10,805 nt of DNA from an uncultured Collinsella sp. (GTDB lineage: Bacteria > Actinomycetota > Coriobacteriia > Coriobacteriales > Coriobacteriaceae), in the NCBI GenBank assembly GCA_958407465.1, contig CATYIV010000048.1, forward strand, positions 1 to 10,805, read 5' to 3'. The notes beneath the pieces were generated by a model. That model saw only the letters and a list, made by a program, of their open reading frames with translations, was not told the origin of the DNA and searched no databases. The position numbers and the translations under genes are program-made. Each line of letters starts with the position of its first letter. Within the stretch, counting starts at the first letter, position 1. Below, one piece after another: positions 1 to 7,100 of this stretch.

Positions 1-3000
1 GCGCCGAATGCTCGCCATCGAAATTTATCGATGACCTATTTCAGACTGTAATGGGTAGTTCTGTAGAGAATACCGTTGCCGCCGGTAACCAAGCGGTCGT
101 AAAGACGGCTGCCCAGCTGGCCGAGGAGTCGGCAAAGCAGCTCAAGGACGCTCAGGCCGCCTACGATGCCGCCCAGAAGAAGGCCGACGCGGCGGGCCAG
201 TCTCAAAAGCAGGCGCAGCAGCAAAAAGATCAGGCCTCGCAGGCAGTAAGCGACAACGAAATCGAGCAGAACGCAGCAGAAGTCGCCGCGCTCCAGGAGA
301 AGATCGACGAGCTTAAGGCGGCCGTCGAAAAGACCGAGCAGCAGCAGAAGAAGCTGGGCGACCTCAACGATCAGCTCGATCAGGCCAACAAGAGTGTCGA
401 GGATAAGACCCAGGCGCTCAAGGACGCCAAGGCAAAGCAGGATGAGGCCAAGAAGGCCCTCGACGATGCACAGGCCAAGCTCGAGGCCATGGGTATGGAC
501 GAGTACGAGGCCGCCAAGAAGGCCGTCGAGGACGCGCAGACAAAGCTCGATGACGCCAATAAGGCCGTTACTACTGCACAGGCCAATCTGGACCAGGCCA
601 AGGCTGCCGAGGCCAGCGCCCAGCAGGAAAAGCAGAATACCGAGGCAGCTTTGACGACTGCCCAGGCCAAGAAGCAGGAGACTGCCGCTGCTCTCGCAGC
701 CGCAACCACCGCGCGCGATAACGCCCAGCAGAAGTTCAACCAGGCGCAGGCCGCGCTAAATGCTGCCGTCTCGGGTACGGGTGTTGACCTGAGTGCGCTT
801 GAGGCCGCCATGAACGCTGCTGCTGGTGAGCTCAAGACCGCGCAGACGGAGCTCAACGCCGCGACGGATGCCGACGCTACCGCCCAGGCGAACCTGCAGG
901 CGGCCCAGAATACCGCCACCGCCGCGCAGGAGAAGGCCAACGCCGCCAACGCTGCCGTGGCATCTGCCCAGTCCGCATACGATGCGGCAAACAAGGAGTA
1001 CAACGCCGCCGCCAGCGAGCGCGACGCCGCCAAGGCCGCATACGAGAAGGCGCAGCAGACCGAAGCAGACAAGAAGACCGCGTACGATAAGCTTGTCGAA
1101 GTTCGCAAGCAGAAACGCGGCGAGTGGGAGACGGCATGCGCCGCTTCGAACGCCGCGGAAAAGGCTTATGACGCTGCTAATGCCCAGGTTGAGGCTCTTG
1201 AGCAGCAGATTGCAGACCTAAAGTCCAACATGACCGTTGACCAGGAAGTCATCAGTCAGGGTATGTTCGGCTTCATGAACTACATCATCGGCGGCAGCCA
1301 GTTCACAGCCACGCAGAAAAAGAACGCCCAGGATGCCGTATCGACGTTGACCGGCGCCGATGACAAGGCCGAGTGGTATGACGATTACGTCGATCAGGAC
1401 ATGTCTCGCGACACCAACCCGCTTTCCTTGGAGCAGATGCGAAACGCCCTGACATATCTCGACACCCAGAACAACCTCCGCAAGGCGAACGGCCAGTCGG
1501 CGCTCAGCGTCAGCCTCCGCATGACTGTGGCCGCCGCCCTTAATGCATCATATTCGTCGAACCACTGGGGACACTCGAACTGCTACTCGGATAACGGTGA
1601 AAATCTTGCTGGCGGTGGCGGTGCATATACCGGCGGCGAGACTGAGGACACCCTAGGCTGGCCCTATACTGGTCTCTACACTCAGGAGAAGGTTAATTAC
1701 GAGAATTGGATTAAAAAGAACGGTGCGGATAGCGAGGTTGGCAAAGATCTCATGGCTCATCGCTATGATTCGTACTATATCTACCAAAACTATCGCGATG
1801 TCTATTCCGGTACAAAAGATGAGAACGGTAAGGAAAGAGGAGACGGCTGCGGGCACTATCTCAACATTATCGATTCCGCTACGGTGGCTATCGGCATCGC
1901 GACGGGTAGCGGTAAAAACACCGATTCCGAGGTAACCATCTTCGATTACAGCGCTGATGACACTCAGGCTGATTTCACAGTCTCCGAGTTCAAGAAGCTC
2001 CTGAACGACTACATCGATTCCGCCTACAATGCAGGCGGCACGCAGGAGCAGAAGGAGCAGCTGAAGCAGCTTCAGAACAAGCTGGCAGAGGCGCAGAAGA
2101 CGCTGGGCACGGCCGATACGGCATATCTCGCTGCTCTCAATAATCAGAAAGACGCACAAGACGCCTATACCGCGGCTGACACGAACGTGAACACCGCCAA
2201 GGGCGAGTACGAGAAGGCTAAGTCCGGCACCGCCGCCGCGAAGACGGCATACGACGCCGCCGAAGCCAAACTCAAGGGTGTCGACGTCAAGACGCCCCAG
2301 ACCAAGCTCGACGCCGCCAAGGGCGAGGCCGCTACTGCCCAGGCAGCTCTCGATAAGGCAAACGCCACGCTTGCTGACAGCAAGACGAAGGCAGCCGAGG
2401 CCGCTGCTCACAAGGCGAAGGCTCGCAGCGCCCGCGACGCCGCCAAGGTAAAGTCCGATCAGGCCAACGAGGCGTATGACAACGCTACCGCTTCGGTCAA
2501 GGACCTTGCCGCCAAGTGCGATGCCGCCAAGACGGATCTTGCGAACAAGCAGGGCACGCTTGACGATGCCAAGAAGGCCGACGACACTGCCCAGGCTGGC
2601 GTTGACAAGGCTCAGGCCGCAGATGTGCACGCCGCGACCGCTCTTTCGGGCGCCAAGCAGGCAGTTGCCGCCAAGACGCAGACCCTGTCCGACGCACAGG
2701 CGAAGGCCAAGGCCGCCGAGGACGAGCTTGCCACCGCAAACAAGGCCTTCGAGCGCTTCGCCGGTGCCCAGAAGGCGGTCGACGACGCCAAGGCCGCCTA
2801 TGACGCTGCCGTCGCCGGTGTCGCCGATGCCCAGAAGCAGCTCGAGGCCGCCAACGAAGCCGTCGTCGATGCGAACCTCGATATCTTCAAGGCCAAGGCC
2901 GAGCTTGCCAACGATGAGGCACTCAAGGCCGATCTTGAGGCTGTCGACCACAAGGCATCCCTTGCCGCGGGCACGACGGGCAACGAGAAGCTGGTCAAGC

Positions 3001-3383
3001 TGAACGCTGCCTACGCTCGCTACAAGGCTGCCGTCGATGCTGCCGCTGGTCTCAAGGCTGCCCTGAGCGATGCCGATGCCAAGCTGTCCGACGCCAACGA
3101 CGCCTATGCCGACGCGCTTGCCGAGCTTGACGATGCCAAGGATGCCTTGGCTGCCGCGCAGGCCGAGTACGACAAGTATCATCCCAAGGCTGAGCCGCAG
3201 GCCAAGCCTCAGGTTGCGCAGGCTGCTGCAAAGGCCCCCGTTGCCAAGAAACAGGCTGCGCCTGCCGCGCTCGCCCAGACCGGTGATGACTCCGCTCTTG
3301 CGGGCGAGGTGTTCGTCATCGGCGGTATCACCCTCGTGGCCGCTGGTGTGACGCTGAGCGATCGTCGTCGCAAGCAGATGTAG
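1..3383 (+). CDS. CAP-domain, coiled-coil, LAQTG wall-anchored surface protein (5' partial)
   Basis: This is probably a long, sortase-anchored surface protein projecting from the cell wall. The frame is open from base 3 with no stop. The first ATG (51) has no ribosome binding site and is not followed by a signal peptide, so the real start lies left of the window. Residues here are numbered from that ATG. Residues about 15-395 are Ala/Lys/Asp/Gln-rich and heptad-like, consistent with coiled coil. Residues about 455-650 form a CAP/SCP domain: HWGHSNC at 505-511, GENLAGG at 516-522 and GCGHYLNII from 599, with C511 and C600 as a possible disulfide. A second coiled-coil arm runs about 660-1045. 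A Pro/Ala/Lys linker, LAQTGD at 1074-1079, a hydrophobic stretch and a basic tail (RRRK) follow. LAxTG in place of LPxTG is known from class E sortase substrates. The CAP domain's activity is unknown; adhesion or host interaction is inference. A terminator follows the stop. Confidence 0.88.
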   Translation, partial: AECSPSKFIDDLFQTVMGSSVENTVAAGNQAVVKTAAQLAEESAKQLKDAQAAYDAAQKKADAAGQSQKQAQQQKDQASQAVSDNEIEQNAAEVAALQEKIDELKAAVEKTEQQQKKLGDLNDQLDQANKSVEDKTQALKDAKAKQDEAKKALDDAQAKLEAMGMDEYEAAKKAVEDAQTKLDDANKAVTTAQANLDQAKAAEASAQQEKQNTEAALTTAQAKKQETAAALAAATTARDNAQQKFNQAQAALNAAVSGTGVDLSALEAAMNAAAGELKTAQTELNAATDADATAQANLQAAQNTATAAQEKANAANAAVASAQSAYDAANKEYNAAASERDAAKAAYEKAQQTEADKKTAYDKLVEVRKQKRGEWETACAASNAAEKAYDAANAQVEALEQQIADLKSNMTVDQEVISQGMFGFMNYIIGGSQFTATQKKNAQDAVSTLTGADDKAEWYDDYVDQDMSRDTNPLSLEQMRNALTYLDTQNNLRKANGQSALSVSLRMTVAAALNASYSSNHWGHSNCYSDNGENLAGGGGAYTGGETEDTLGWPYTGLYTQEKVNYENWIKKNGADSEVGKDLMAHRYDSYYIYQNYRDVYSGTKDENGKERGDGCGHYLNIIDSATVAIGIATGSGKNTDSEVTIFDYSADDTQADFTVSEFKKLLNDYIDSAYNAGGTQEQKEQLKQLQNKLAEAQKTLGTADTAYLAALNNQKDAQDAYTAADTNVNTAKGEYEKAKSGTAAAKTAYDAAEAKLKGVDVKTPQTKLDAAKGEAATAQAALDKANATLADSKTKAAEAAAHKAKARSARDAAKVKSDQANEAYDNATASVKDLAAKCDAAKTDLANKQGTLDDAKKADDTAQAGVDKAQAADVHAATALSGAKQAVAAKTQTLSDAQAKAKAAEDELATANKAFERFAGAQKAVDDAKAAYDAAVAGVADAQKQLEAANEAVVDANLDIFKAKAELANDEALKADLEAVDHKASLAAGTTGNEKLVKLNAAYARYKAAVDAAAGLKAALSDADAKLSDANDAYADALAELDDAKDALAAAQAEYDKYHPKAEPQAKPQVAQAAAKAPVAKKQAAPAALAQTGDDSALAGEVFVIGGITLVAAGVTLSDRRRKQM

Positions 3384-3450
3384 CGTTTCGAGCGTAGATT
3401 CTGCAACGAACTTCAGTTCATAGCAGGAACGCTTCGATAGCTTAACCGAT

Positions 3451-3496
3451 AAGGCCGGCTCGCTGTTAAACGCAGCGCGCCGGCCTTTCTTTGTTT
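3451..3496 (+). terminator. Intrinsic terminator of the surface-protein gene
   Basis: The arms AAGGCCGGC (3451-3459) plus CGCTG (3461-3465) pair with CAGCG (3473-3477) plus GCCGGCCTT (3479-3487). There is one mismatch (3460/3478) and a 7-base loop. A T-rich run to 3496 follows. It lies 68 bases past the stop of the surface-protein gene, on the same strand. Confidence 0.88.
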
Positions 3497-3503
3497 CGAT
3501 ATC

Positions 3504-3543
3504 AAAAAGCCCGGTCGGTAGCCGCGAAAGCTACCGACCGGGC
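3504..3543 (-). terminator. Intrinsic terminator of the OPT transporter gene
   Basis: A perfect 14-bp stem is formed by GCCCGGTCGGTAGC (3509-3522) and GCTACCGACCGGGC (3530-3543), with a 7-base loop. On the minus strand it is followed by TTTTT (3504-3508). It lies 41 bases after the transporter stop codon. It also stands back to back with the plus-strand terminator, so the two convergent genes are insulated from each other. Confidence 0.88.
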
Positions 3544-3566
3544 AAATCGTAGGCAATATGGTTGCT

Positions 3567-3584
3567 GTCGAGCAGCTGCTCGAC
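3567..3584. repeat. 18-bp perfect palindrome abutting the transporter stop codon
   Basis: GTCGAGCAGCTGCTCGAC is self-complementary over all 18 bases. It ends at the base next to the minus-strand TAA (3585-3587), upstream (in transcript order) of the terminator at 3504-3543. It could be an mRNA 3'-end structure or a protein-binding site; nothing in the sequence decides between these. Confidence 0.6.
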
Positions 3585-5288
3585 TTAGCCCAGCAGGCTC
3601 AGACCCACGGAGACAAACGCCAGGATAACGCCGACGATGGACTCGCCGCCGAGCAGGCCGCTGGCGACAACCAGGCCCTGTTCCTGGAAGGCGGCGTCCT
3701 TGGCAGCCCTCTCCTCGTCAGAAAGACCAGCGGTGGCGTCGCGGTGGGCAGACCACTTGTCGTAGGCGAGCTTGACGCAGGAGCCCAGGAATGCCGTGAG
3801 TGACATGTAGAACGGCAGGTACACGCCCAGGCCGATCATCATGGCCGGAATGCCGAGCCAGTACATGACGATGCCGGCGATAAAGCCGCCTGCGAACCAC
3901 GGCACGCTCGGGATACCCGAGACCATGGTGGCGACCACACTTGCCTGCGCGGCAACGAAGCTCTTGTCGGGACCAAAGGCGTCCGGACCATAGGCGGTGA
4001 CGAGCGCGACCATGACGGCGGCGGCGACCAAGGCGCCCACGATGCCGCCGATGGCCTGGCCGATCCACTGTGCGCGCGGGTTGGTGCCCAGCACGGCACC
4101 GGCCTTAAAGTCGTTCATGACGTCGCCCGCAAGGCCGCACGCCACGGCTACGATGCCGGCGATAAAGAACAGCTTGACCTGAGCGAGCTGCGCGAAGGCG
4201 GCAACGATGAGCATGACGATGAGGCCGAAGATCTCCATGGGGTCGATGCCCGTCTGGCCGCAGCTCTGCGCGCTCATGATGGTGGTGACAAAGGTGAACA
4301 GCGTCACGATGACGGCCGGAACGGGGCCAAGGTCGAGCACGATGGCGATGATCACGGCGATGGCGGCAGCGCCTAGGCCGATGATGCCGGCGTCGAGCTT
4401 AAGGGAGCCCGAGATGAGCGACTGCTCGTCGGTGTCGGTGGAGCTGTCGGCGGCTAGACCGCGGACGATGCCGGCGACCTGTGGCAGGATGTCCTTGAGG
4501 ACGACAGCGACGCCAAAGCCCATCATGAGGCCCATGCCCAGGGACTTGACGATGCCCTGCGCAGTCACAACGTCAAACAGACCGGCAGCGGTGCCGCCGA
4601 CAATGATGCCAAAATTGCCCAGCAGCGCGCCGGCAAACCAGAAGGCGACCGGGGCGAAGCCCACGAGGAAGCCGACGGAGAGCAGCATGGGCGAGTTGTA
4701 GATGCCAAAGGTCACGCCGGGGATGTTGAGCGTGCACAGCATGCTGGGCACCACGCCCAGGGCGTCGCGCAGCACGCTATAGATGCCGGCGATGGCCATG
4801 GAACCAAAGAGCTGCTTGCCGGTTTTGCCGCCAGCCTCGGTCGCGCGCAAGGTCTGAGCCGCGGCGTTGCCGGTGGGGAACTCAAGCGCGGCGTCCACGA
4901 TAAAGTGACGGTGGATGAGTGCCGTGGCCAGCAGGCCCAGGATGGTGCCGGCGAGTGCCACGATAAACATGTCGAGCCAGCTGATCTGGTCGGCATAGCC
5001 CAGCATCCAGGCGCCCGGGATGGTAAACGCCAGGCCGCCGGCGACCATGGCGCCCGCGGACATGATGGTGTGGGTGACGTTGGCCTCGTTGAGGCTGGCA
5101 TTGCCCATGAGCTTAAGGAAGAACAGCGAGATGACGGCAGCGAAGACGATCGGCCAGGGGAGTGCGCCCATCTTGAGGGCGGTGTAGGCCGAGCTTGCCG
5201 TGATAATCACGCAGCCAAGGACGCCGATGACGACGCCGCGCAGCGTGAGTTGCCCGCGCATCGAAGCGCGGTTCGAGGGATTGCTCAT
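3585..5288 (-). CDS. OPT-family oligopeptide/metal-chelate transporter
   Basis: This is a 567-residue membrane protein with about 14 hydrophobic segments. It resembles the bacterial branch of the OPT (oligopeptide transporter) family, proton-coupled importers of small peptides or metal chelates. Two features support this. The N-terminal stretch LTLRGVVIGVLGCVIITASS (residues 14-33), followed by YTALKMGALPWPIVFAA, is typical of the family. The EFPTGNAAAQTLRA segment starting at residue 136 is the conserved family loop. The length is normal for bacterial members. The ATG at 5286-5288 is preceded by AAGGAG (5295-5300 on the complement) with a 6-base spacer, which fixes the start. The gene stands alone: it converges on the surface-protein gene and diverges from coaX. 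It has its own terminator and a roughly 100-base leader with paired segments. The substrate cannot be read from the sequence. Confidence 0.87.
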   Translation of the reverse strand: MSNPSNRASMRGQLTLRGVVIGVLGCVIITASSAYTALKMGALPWPIVFAAVISLFFLKLMGNASLNEANVTHTIMSAGAMVAGGLAFTIPGAWMLGYADQISWLDMFIVALAGTILGLLATALIHRHFIVDAALEFPTGNAAAQTLRATEAGGKTGKQLFGSMAIAGIYSVLRDALGVVPSMLCTLNIPGVTFGIYNSPMLLSVGFLVGFAPVAFWFAGALLGNFGIIVGGTAAGLFDVVTAQGIVKSLGMGLMMGFGVAVVLKDILPQVAGIVRGLAADSSTDTDEQSLISGSLKLDAGIIGLGAAAIAVIIAIVLDLGPVPAVIVTLFTFVTTIMSAQSCGQTGIDPMEIFGLIVMLIVAAFAQLAQVKLFFIAGIVAVACGLAGDVMNDFKAGAVLGTNPRAQWIGQAIGGIVGALVAAAVMVALVTAYGPDAFGPDKSFVAAQASVVATMVSGIPSVPWFAGGFIAGIVMYWLGIPAMMIGLGVYLPFYMSLTAFLGSCVKLAYDKWSAHRDATAGLSDEERAAKDAAFQEQGLVVASGLLGGESIVGVILAFVSVGLSLLG

Positions 5289-5306
5289 ATAGAACTCCTT
5301 TGCGTA

Positions 5307-5351
5307 TATCCGCTTCCCCCGGGAGCGCCGCTACGGATACGGCGCGGGAAG
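5307..5351 (-). promoter_or_regulatory. Structured 5' leader of the OPT gene, with possible pseudoknot
   Basis: Read on the minus strand, CTTCCC (5346-5351) then GCGCCG (5340-5345) can pair with CGGCGC (5325-5330) then GGGAAG (5313-5318), with a 6-base bulge. The hairpin loop holds TATCCG (5334-5339), which is complementary to CGGATA (5307-5312) directly after the stem. The AAGGAG site begins 6 bases further on. The complementarity is seen; a regulatory fold is inference. No known riboswitch class was recognised. Confidence 0.35.
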
Positions 5352-5398
5352 TCGGGTTACCAAGGGCCGCCGCGTGAGCTCGCGCGCGACCGAGCACC

Positions 5399-5404
5399 AG
5401 TATA
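5399..5404 (-). promoter_or_regulatory. Possible -10 box for the OPT gene
   Basis: TATACT on the minus strand matches the -10 consensus at five of six positions and would give a leader of about 100 bases. No convincing -35 hexamer lies 16-18 bases upstream. That position is occupied by a GGGACGGGG repeat copy (5414-5444). Confidence 0.35.
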
Positions 5405-5413
5405 GCCGCAAGG

Positions 5414-5444
5414 CAGCTCATTTGGGACGGGGCTTTTTTAGCTG
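5414..5444. repeat. GGGACGGGG repeat copy with short inverted arms
   Basis: CAGCT (5414-5418) and AGCTG (5440-5444) flank ATTTGGGACGGGGC and a run of six T. The core matches the left arm of the large inverted repeat at 5462-5541 and, inverted, the copy at 7101-7120. The similarity to the 7101 copy runs on into the bases after the core (CTTTTTTAGCTG here, CTCTTTTGGCTG there). Confidence 0.6.
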
Positions 5445-5461
5445 ACCCAGGCTCGGCCAAA

Positions 5462-5541
5462 GGATGATTATTCTGGGACGGGGATTAAAAAATCATTGTG
5501 TACCTAATGATTTTTTAATCCCCGTCCCAGAATAATCATCC
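5462..5541. repeat. 36-bp perfect inverted repeat with 8-base loop
   Basis: The arms at 5462-5497 and 5506-5541 are perfectly complementary over 36 bases around the loop GTGTACCT (5498-5505). Each arm carries GGGACGGGG (5475-5483; inverted at 5520-5528) followed by an A/T-rich stretch. It lies in the divergent spacer between the OPT gene and coaX. It is not a standard terminator, because neither outer end is followed by a T tract. The arm motif recurs at 5414-5444 and 7101-7120, so it looks like a member of a dispersed palindromic family. Confidence 0.85.
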
Positions 5542-5545
5542 CAAA

Positions 5546-5572
5546 TTGACTGCCTTGCCTACGGGATATACT
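5546..5572 (+). promoter_or_regulatory. Probable coaX promoter
   Basis: TTGACT (5546-5551) and TATACT (5567-5572) each differ from the -35 and -10 consensus at one position, with a short 15-base spacer. Transcription would begin about 20 bases before the coaX start. The -35 falls in TCCCAAATTGACT (5539-5551), which is repeated exactly at 7108-7120. Confidence 0.45.
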
Positions 5573-5584
5573 GCTGGGCAGACG

Positions 5585-5590
5585 AAAGGA
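5585..5590 (+). promoter_or_regulatory. Ribosome binding site that fixes the coaX start
   Basis: AAAGGA lies 9 bases before the ATG at 5600. The upstream in-frame TTG at 5546 has no such site and lies inside the putative promoter, so ATG 5600 is preferred. Confidence 0.7.
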
Positions 5591-5599
5591 GCGCCGACG

Positions 5600-6451
5600 A
5601 TGCTTAATGGGTGCGCATATATATTGACGGTCGACGTGGGCAACACGTTCATTCGCTTTGGCCTGTTTGCCGAGGATTCGGCCGCGGCGCAGGAATGCCC
5701 GCTTGCGACGTGCGAGATCACCACGCCGTCGAGCATTACGGCCGACGAAGCGCGTATGCGTCTCGCTCAAGTCATGGCCGCGCTGGCGGCTGATGCGGGC
5801 ATGCCCGGCGCGCTCGTTCCCGCAGCTGCAGTGCTGAGCTGCGTGGTGCCGGCGCTCGAGCGTCCGTGGAAGGCGGCACTTTCCCGCACCTGCACGGGGC
5901 GCGTGCTCACGGTGGGGCCGGGCCTCAAGACCGGCATGCCCGTCCACTACGACGACCCGGCCGAGATCGGCCCCGACCGCATCGCCGACGCCGTGGCGGC
6001 CCGGGCCGTTTACGGCTCTCCGTGCATCGTGATCGACCTGGGCACTACGACCAATATCGAGGTCATCGATACGCACGGAACCTTTGTCGGCGGCGTCATC
6101 GCGCCGGGTCTGGCACTTGGCGCCCGCTCGCTTTCGGCGGCTGCGGCGCGCCTGCCGCAGGTCGAGCCCTCGGCACCCACGCATGTGATCGGTCGCAACA
6201 CGCGCGAGGCCATGCGCTCGGGCGTGGTCTTGGGCGAGGTGGCCCGCATCGACGGCATGCTCGATATGGTGCTTGCCGAGATGCGCTCGACCAAGGCGGC
6301 GGGCGAGGGCAGCGTGCCCATCATCATCACCGGCGATGATGCCGAGGCGCTCGCGGCGTTGGTCGGCCATAGCCTGACGGTAGACGACGCGCTGACGCTG
6401 CGAGGACTGGCCGAGCTCTACCGCATCAACCAAAAGCCCCGCCGCGTGTAA
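5600..6451 (+). CDS. coaX: Type III pantothenate kinase
   Basis: This enzyme phosphorylates pantothenate with ATP to 4'-phosphopantothenate, the first step of coenzyme A synthesis, in the cytoplasm. The 283-residue product has the ASKHA-fold signatures of the type III family. TVDVGNT (residues 10-16) is the N-terminal phosphate-binding motif. LKTGMP (109-114) is followed by EIGPDRIADAVAA (122-134) with the conserved Asp126-Arg127 of the GxDR motif. VIDLGTTTNIEVID (144-157) is the second phosphate motif, and GGVIAPG follows. The length is slightly above the usual 255-270 residues. Type III enzymes are known to need a monovalent cation and to resist CoA feedback. The ATG at 5600 is chosen because it has a ribosome binding site and places the glycine-rich motif close to the N-terminus. 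The gene has its own promoter, downstream of the large inverted repeat. Confidence 0.94.
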   Translation: MLNGCAYILTVDVGNTFIRFGLFAEDSAAAQECPLATCEITTPSSITADEARMRLAQVMAALAADAGMPGALVPAAAVLSCVVPALERPWKAALSRTCTGRVLTVGPGLKTGMPVHYDDPAEIGPDRIADAVAARAVYGSPCIVIDLGTTTNIEVIDTHGTFVGGVIAPGLALGARSLSAAAARLPQVEPSAPTHVIGRNTREAMRSGVVLGEVARIDGMLDMVLAEMRSTKAAGEGSVPIIITGDDAEALAALVGHSLTVDDALTLRGLAELYRINQKPRRV

Positions 6452-6491
6452 AAGTGAGGGCGCCGGTGGGACAAACGCCTCCACCTTTCAC
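6452..6491. repeat. Degenerate inverted repeat with a GGGAC core after coaX
   Basis: Just past the coaX stop, AAAGTGAGGGCG (6451-6462) and CGCCTCCACCTT (6477-6488) are complementary at 9 of 12 positions, with GGTGGGACAAA between them. The layout (arm, GGGACA core, complementary arm) resembles the clean palindrome at 8441-8477. It might also help end coaX transcription, but there is no T tract. Confidence 0.35.
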
Positions 6492-6492
6492 C

Positions 6493-6501
6493 TGCTACAA
6501 T
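6493..6501 (+). promoter_or_regulatory. Extended -10 promoter for the dCMP deaminase gene
   Basis: TGCTACAAT is a TG-N extended -10 element with a five-of-six -10 hexamer (TACAAT, 6496-6501). It lies 34 bases before the ATG. No good -35 is visible, which is acceptable for an extended -10 promoter. Confidence 0.5.
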
Positions 6502-6522
6502 AGGTCAAACTATTGCGATTTC

Positions 6523-6527
6523 GGAGG
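6523..6527 (+). promoter_or_regulatory. Ribosome binding site that fixes the dCMP deaminase start
   Basis: GGAGG ends 8 bases before the ATG at 6536. It overlaps the alternative in-frame GTG at 6527, so that GTG cannot be the start. Confidence 0.75.
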
Positions 6528-6535
6528 TGTCTGCC

Positions 6536-7060
6536 ATGTCGGACGATCTTCATCAAACTTCGTCAGGCAAGCGCCTGGACGTCATTAGCTGGGACGAGTT
6601 CTTTATGAGCGTGGCCATCGCCGCGCAGCGCCGCAGCAAGGATCCCAACACGCAGGTGGGTGCGTGCATCGCCAGCACCAACCACCGCATCCTTTCGGTG
6701 GGCTACAACGGTACGCCCTCGGCGCTCAACGACGACTTTTTTCCGTGGGGTACGAGCGACGACCCGCTGCAGGACAAGCACAACTACGTGGTCCATGCCG
6801 AGGCAAACGCCGTGCTCAACTACCGTGGCTCGCTCAAGGATCTCGAGGGTTCCACGGTCTACGTCACGCTGTTCCCGTGCCACGACTGTGCCAAGATCCT
6901 GGCGCAGGTAGGTGTGGGCGAGGTCGTCTACCTGGACAACAAGTACGCCGACACTGATGATGGACGCATCAGCCGCCGCATCCTCGATTCTTGCGGCATT
7001 AGCTACCGCCAGGTTATCGTCGATGTTCACATCGGCACCGAGGGGCAGGCTCAGCAGTAG
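6536..7060 (+). CDS. comEB: Deoxycytidylate (dCMP) deaminase
   Basis: This zinc enzyme is predicted to deaminate dCMP to dUMP, feeding thymidylate synthesis in the cytoplasm. The product has 174 residues, normal for the family. HAEAN (87-91) supplies the zinc-binding His87 and the proton-shuttling Glu89. PCHDC (114-118) supplies Cys115 and Cys118. The N-terminal block WDEFFMSVAIAAQRRSKDPN and GYNGTPSALND (56-66) are characteristic of dCMP deaminases and separate it from cytidine and tRNA-adenosine deaminases. The symbol follows the Bacillus orthologue; a role in competence is not implied. The ATG at 6536 is preferred over the GTG at 6527 because the latter overlaps the ribosome binding site. 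An extended -10 promoter lies just upstream. The next gene is 172 bases downstream. Confidence 0.92.
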   Translation: MSDDLHQTSSGKRLDVISWDEFFMSVAIAAQRRSKDPNTQVGACIASTNHRILSVGYNGTPSALNDDFFPWGTSDDPLQDKHNYVVHAEANAVLNYRGSLKDLEGSTVYVTLFPCHDCAKILAQVGVGEVVYLDNKYADTDDGRISRRILDSCGISYRQVIVDVHIGTEGQAQQ

Positions 7061-7100
7061 CGCGTGGCAACGCCAGCTGGCAACAAAAGGCAGCCAAAAG

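Noticed and set aside
1653..3182. 509-residue open frame on the minus strand
   Set aside because: It lies opposite the coiled-coil gene. Its Leu/Gly/Val-rich product is the mirror of Ala/Lys/Asp codons, and there is no recognisable domain or ribosome binding site.
51..3383. Repeated Ala/Lys/Asp DNA segments as tandem DNA repeats
   Set aside because: The similarity comes from heptad-like protein composition and biased codons. No exact tandem unit of constant length was seen.
5462..5541. The large inverted repeat as a bidirectional terminator
   Set aside because: No T tract follows either outer end; the T-rich stretch lies within the stem. It also lies between divergent genes, where no terminator is needed.
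5546..5599. TTG-initiated N-terminal extension of coaX
   Set aside because: The TTG has no ribosome binding site and lies in the putative -35. The ATG at 5600 has AAAGGA at a good distance and fits the family's N-terminus.
5504..6484. 326-residue open frame on the minus strand over coaX
   Set aside because: It is a His/Arg-rich shadow of coaX that also runs through the large palindrome. coaX has clear catalytic motifs on the other strand.
7065..7084. Direct repeat TGGCAAC (7065-7071 and 7078-7084) as a possible array
   Set aside because: There are only two 7-base copies with no further units. No CRISPR or iteron pattern is present.
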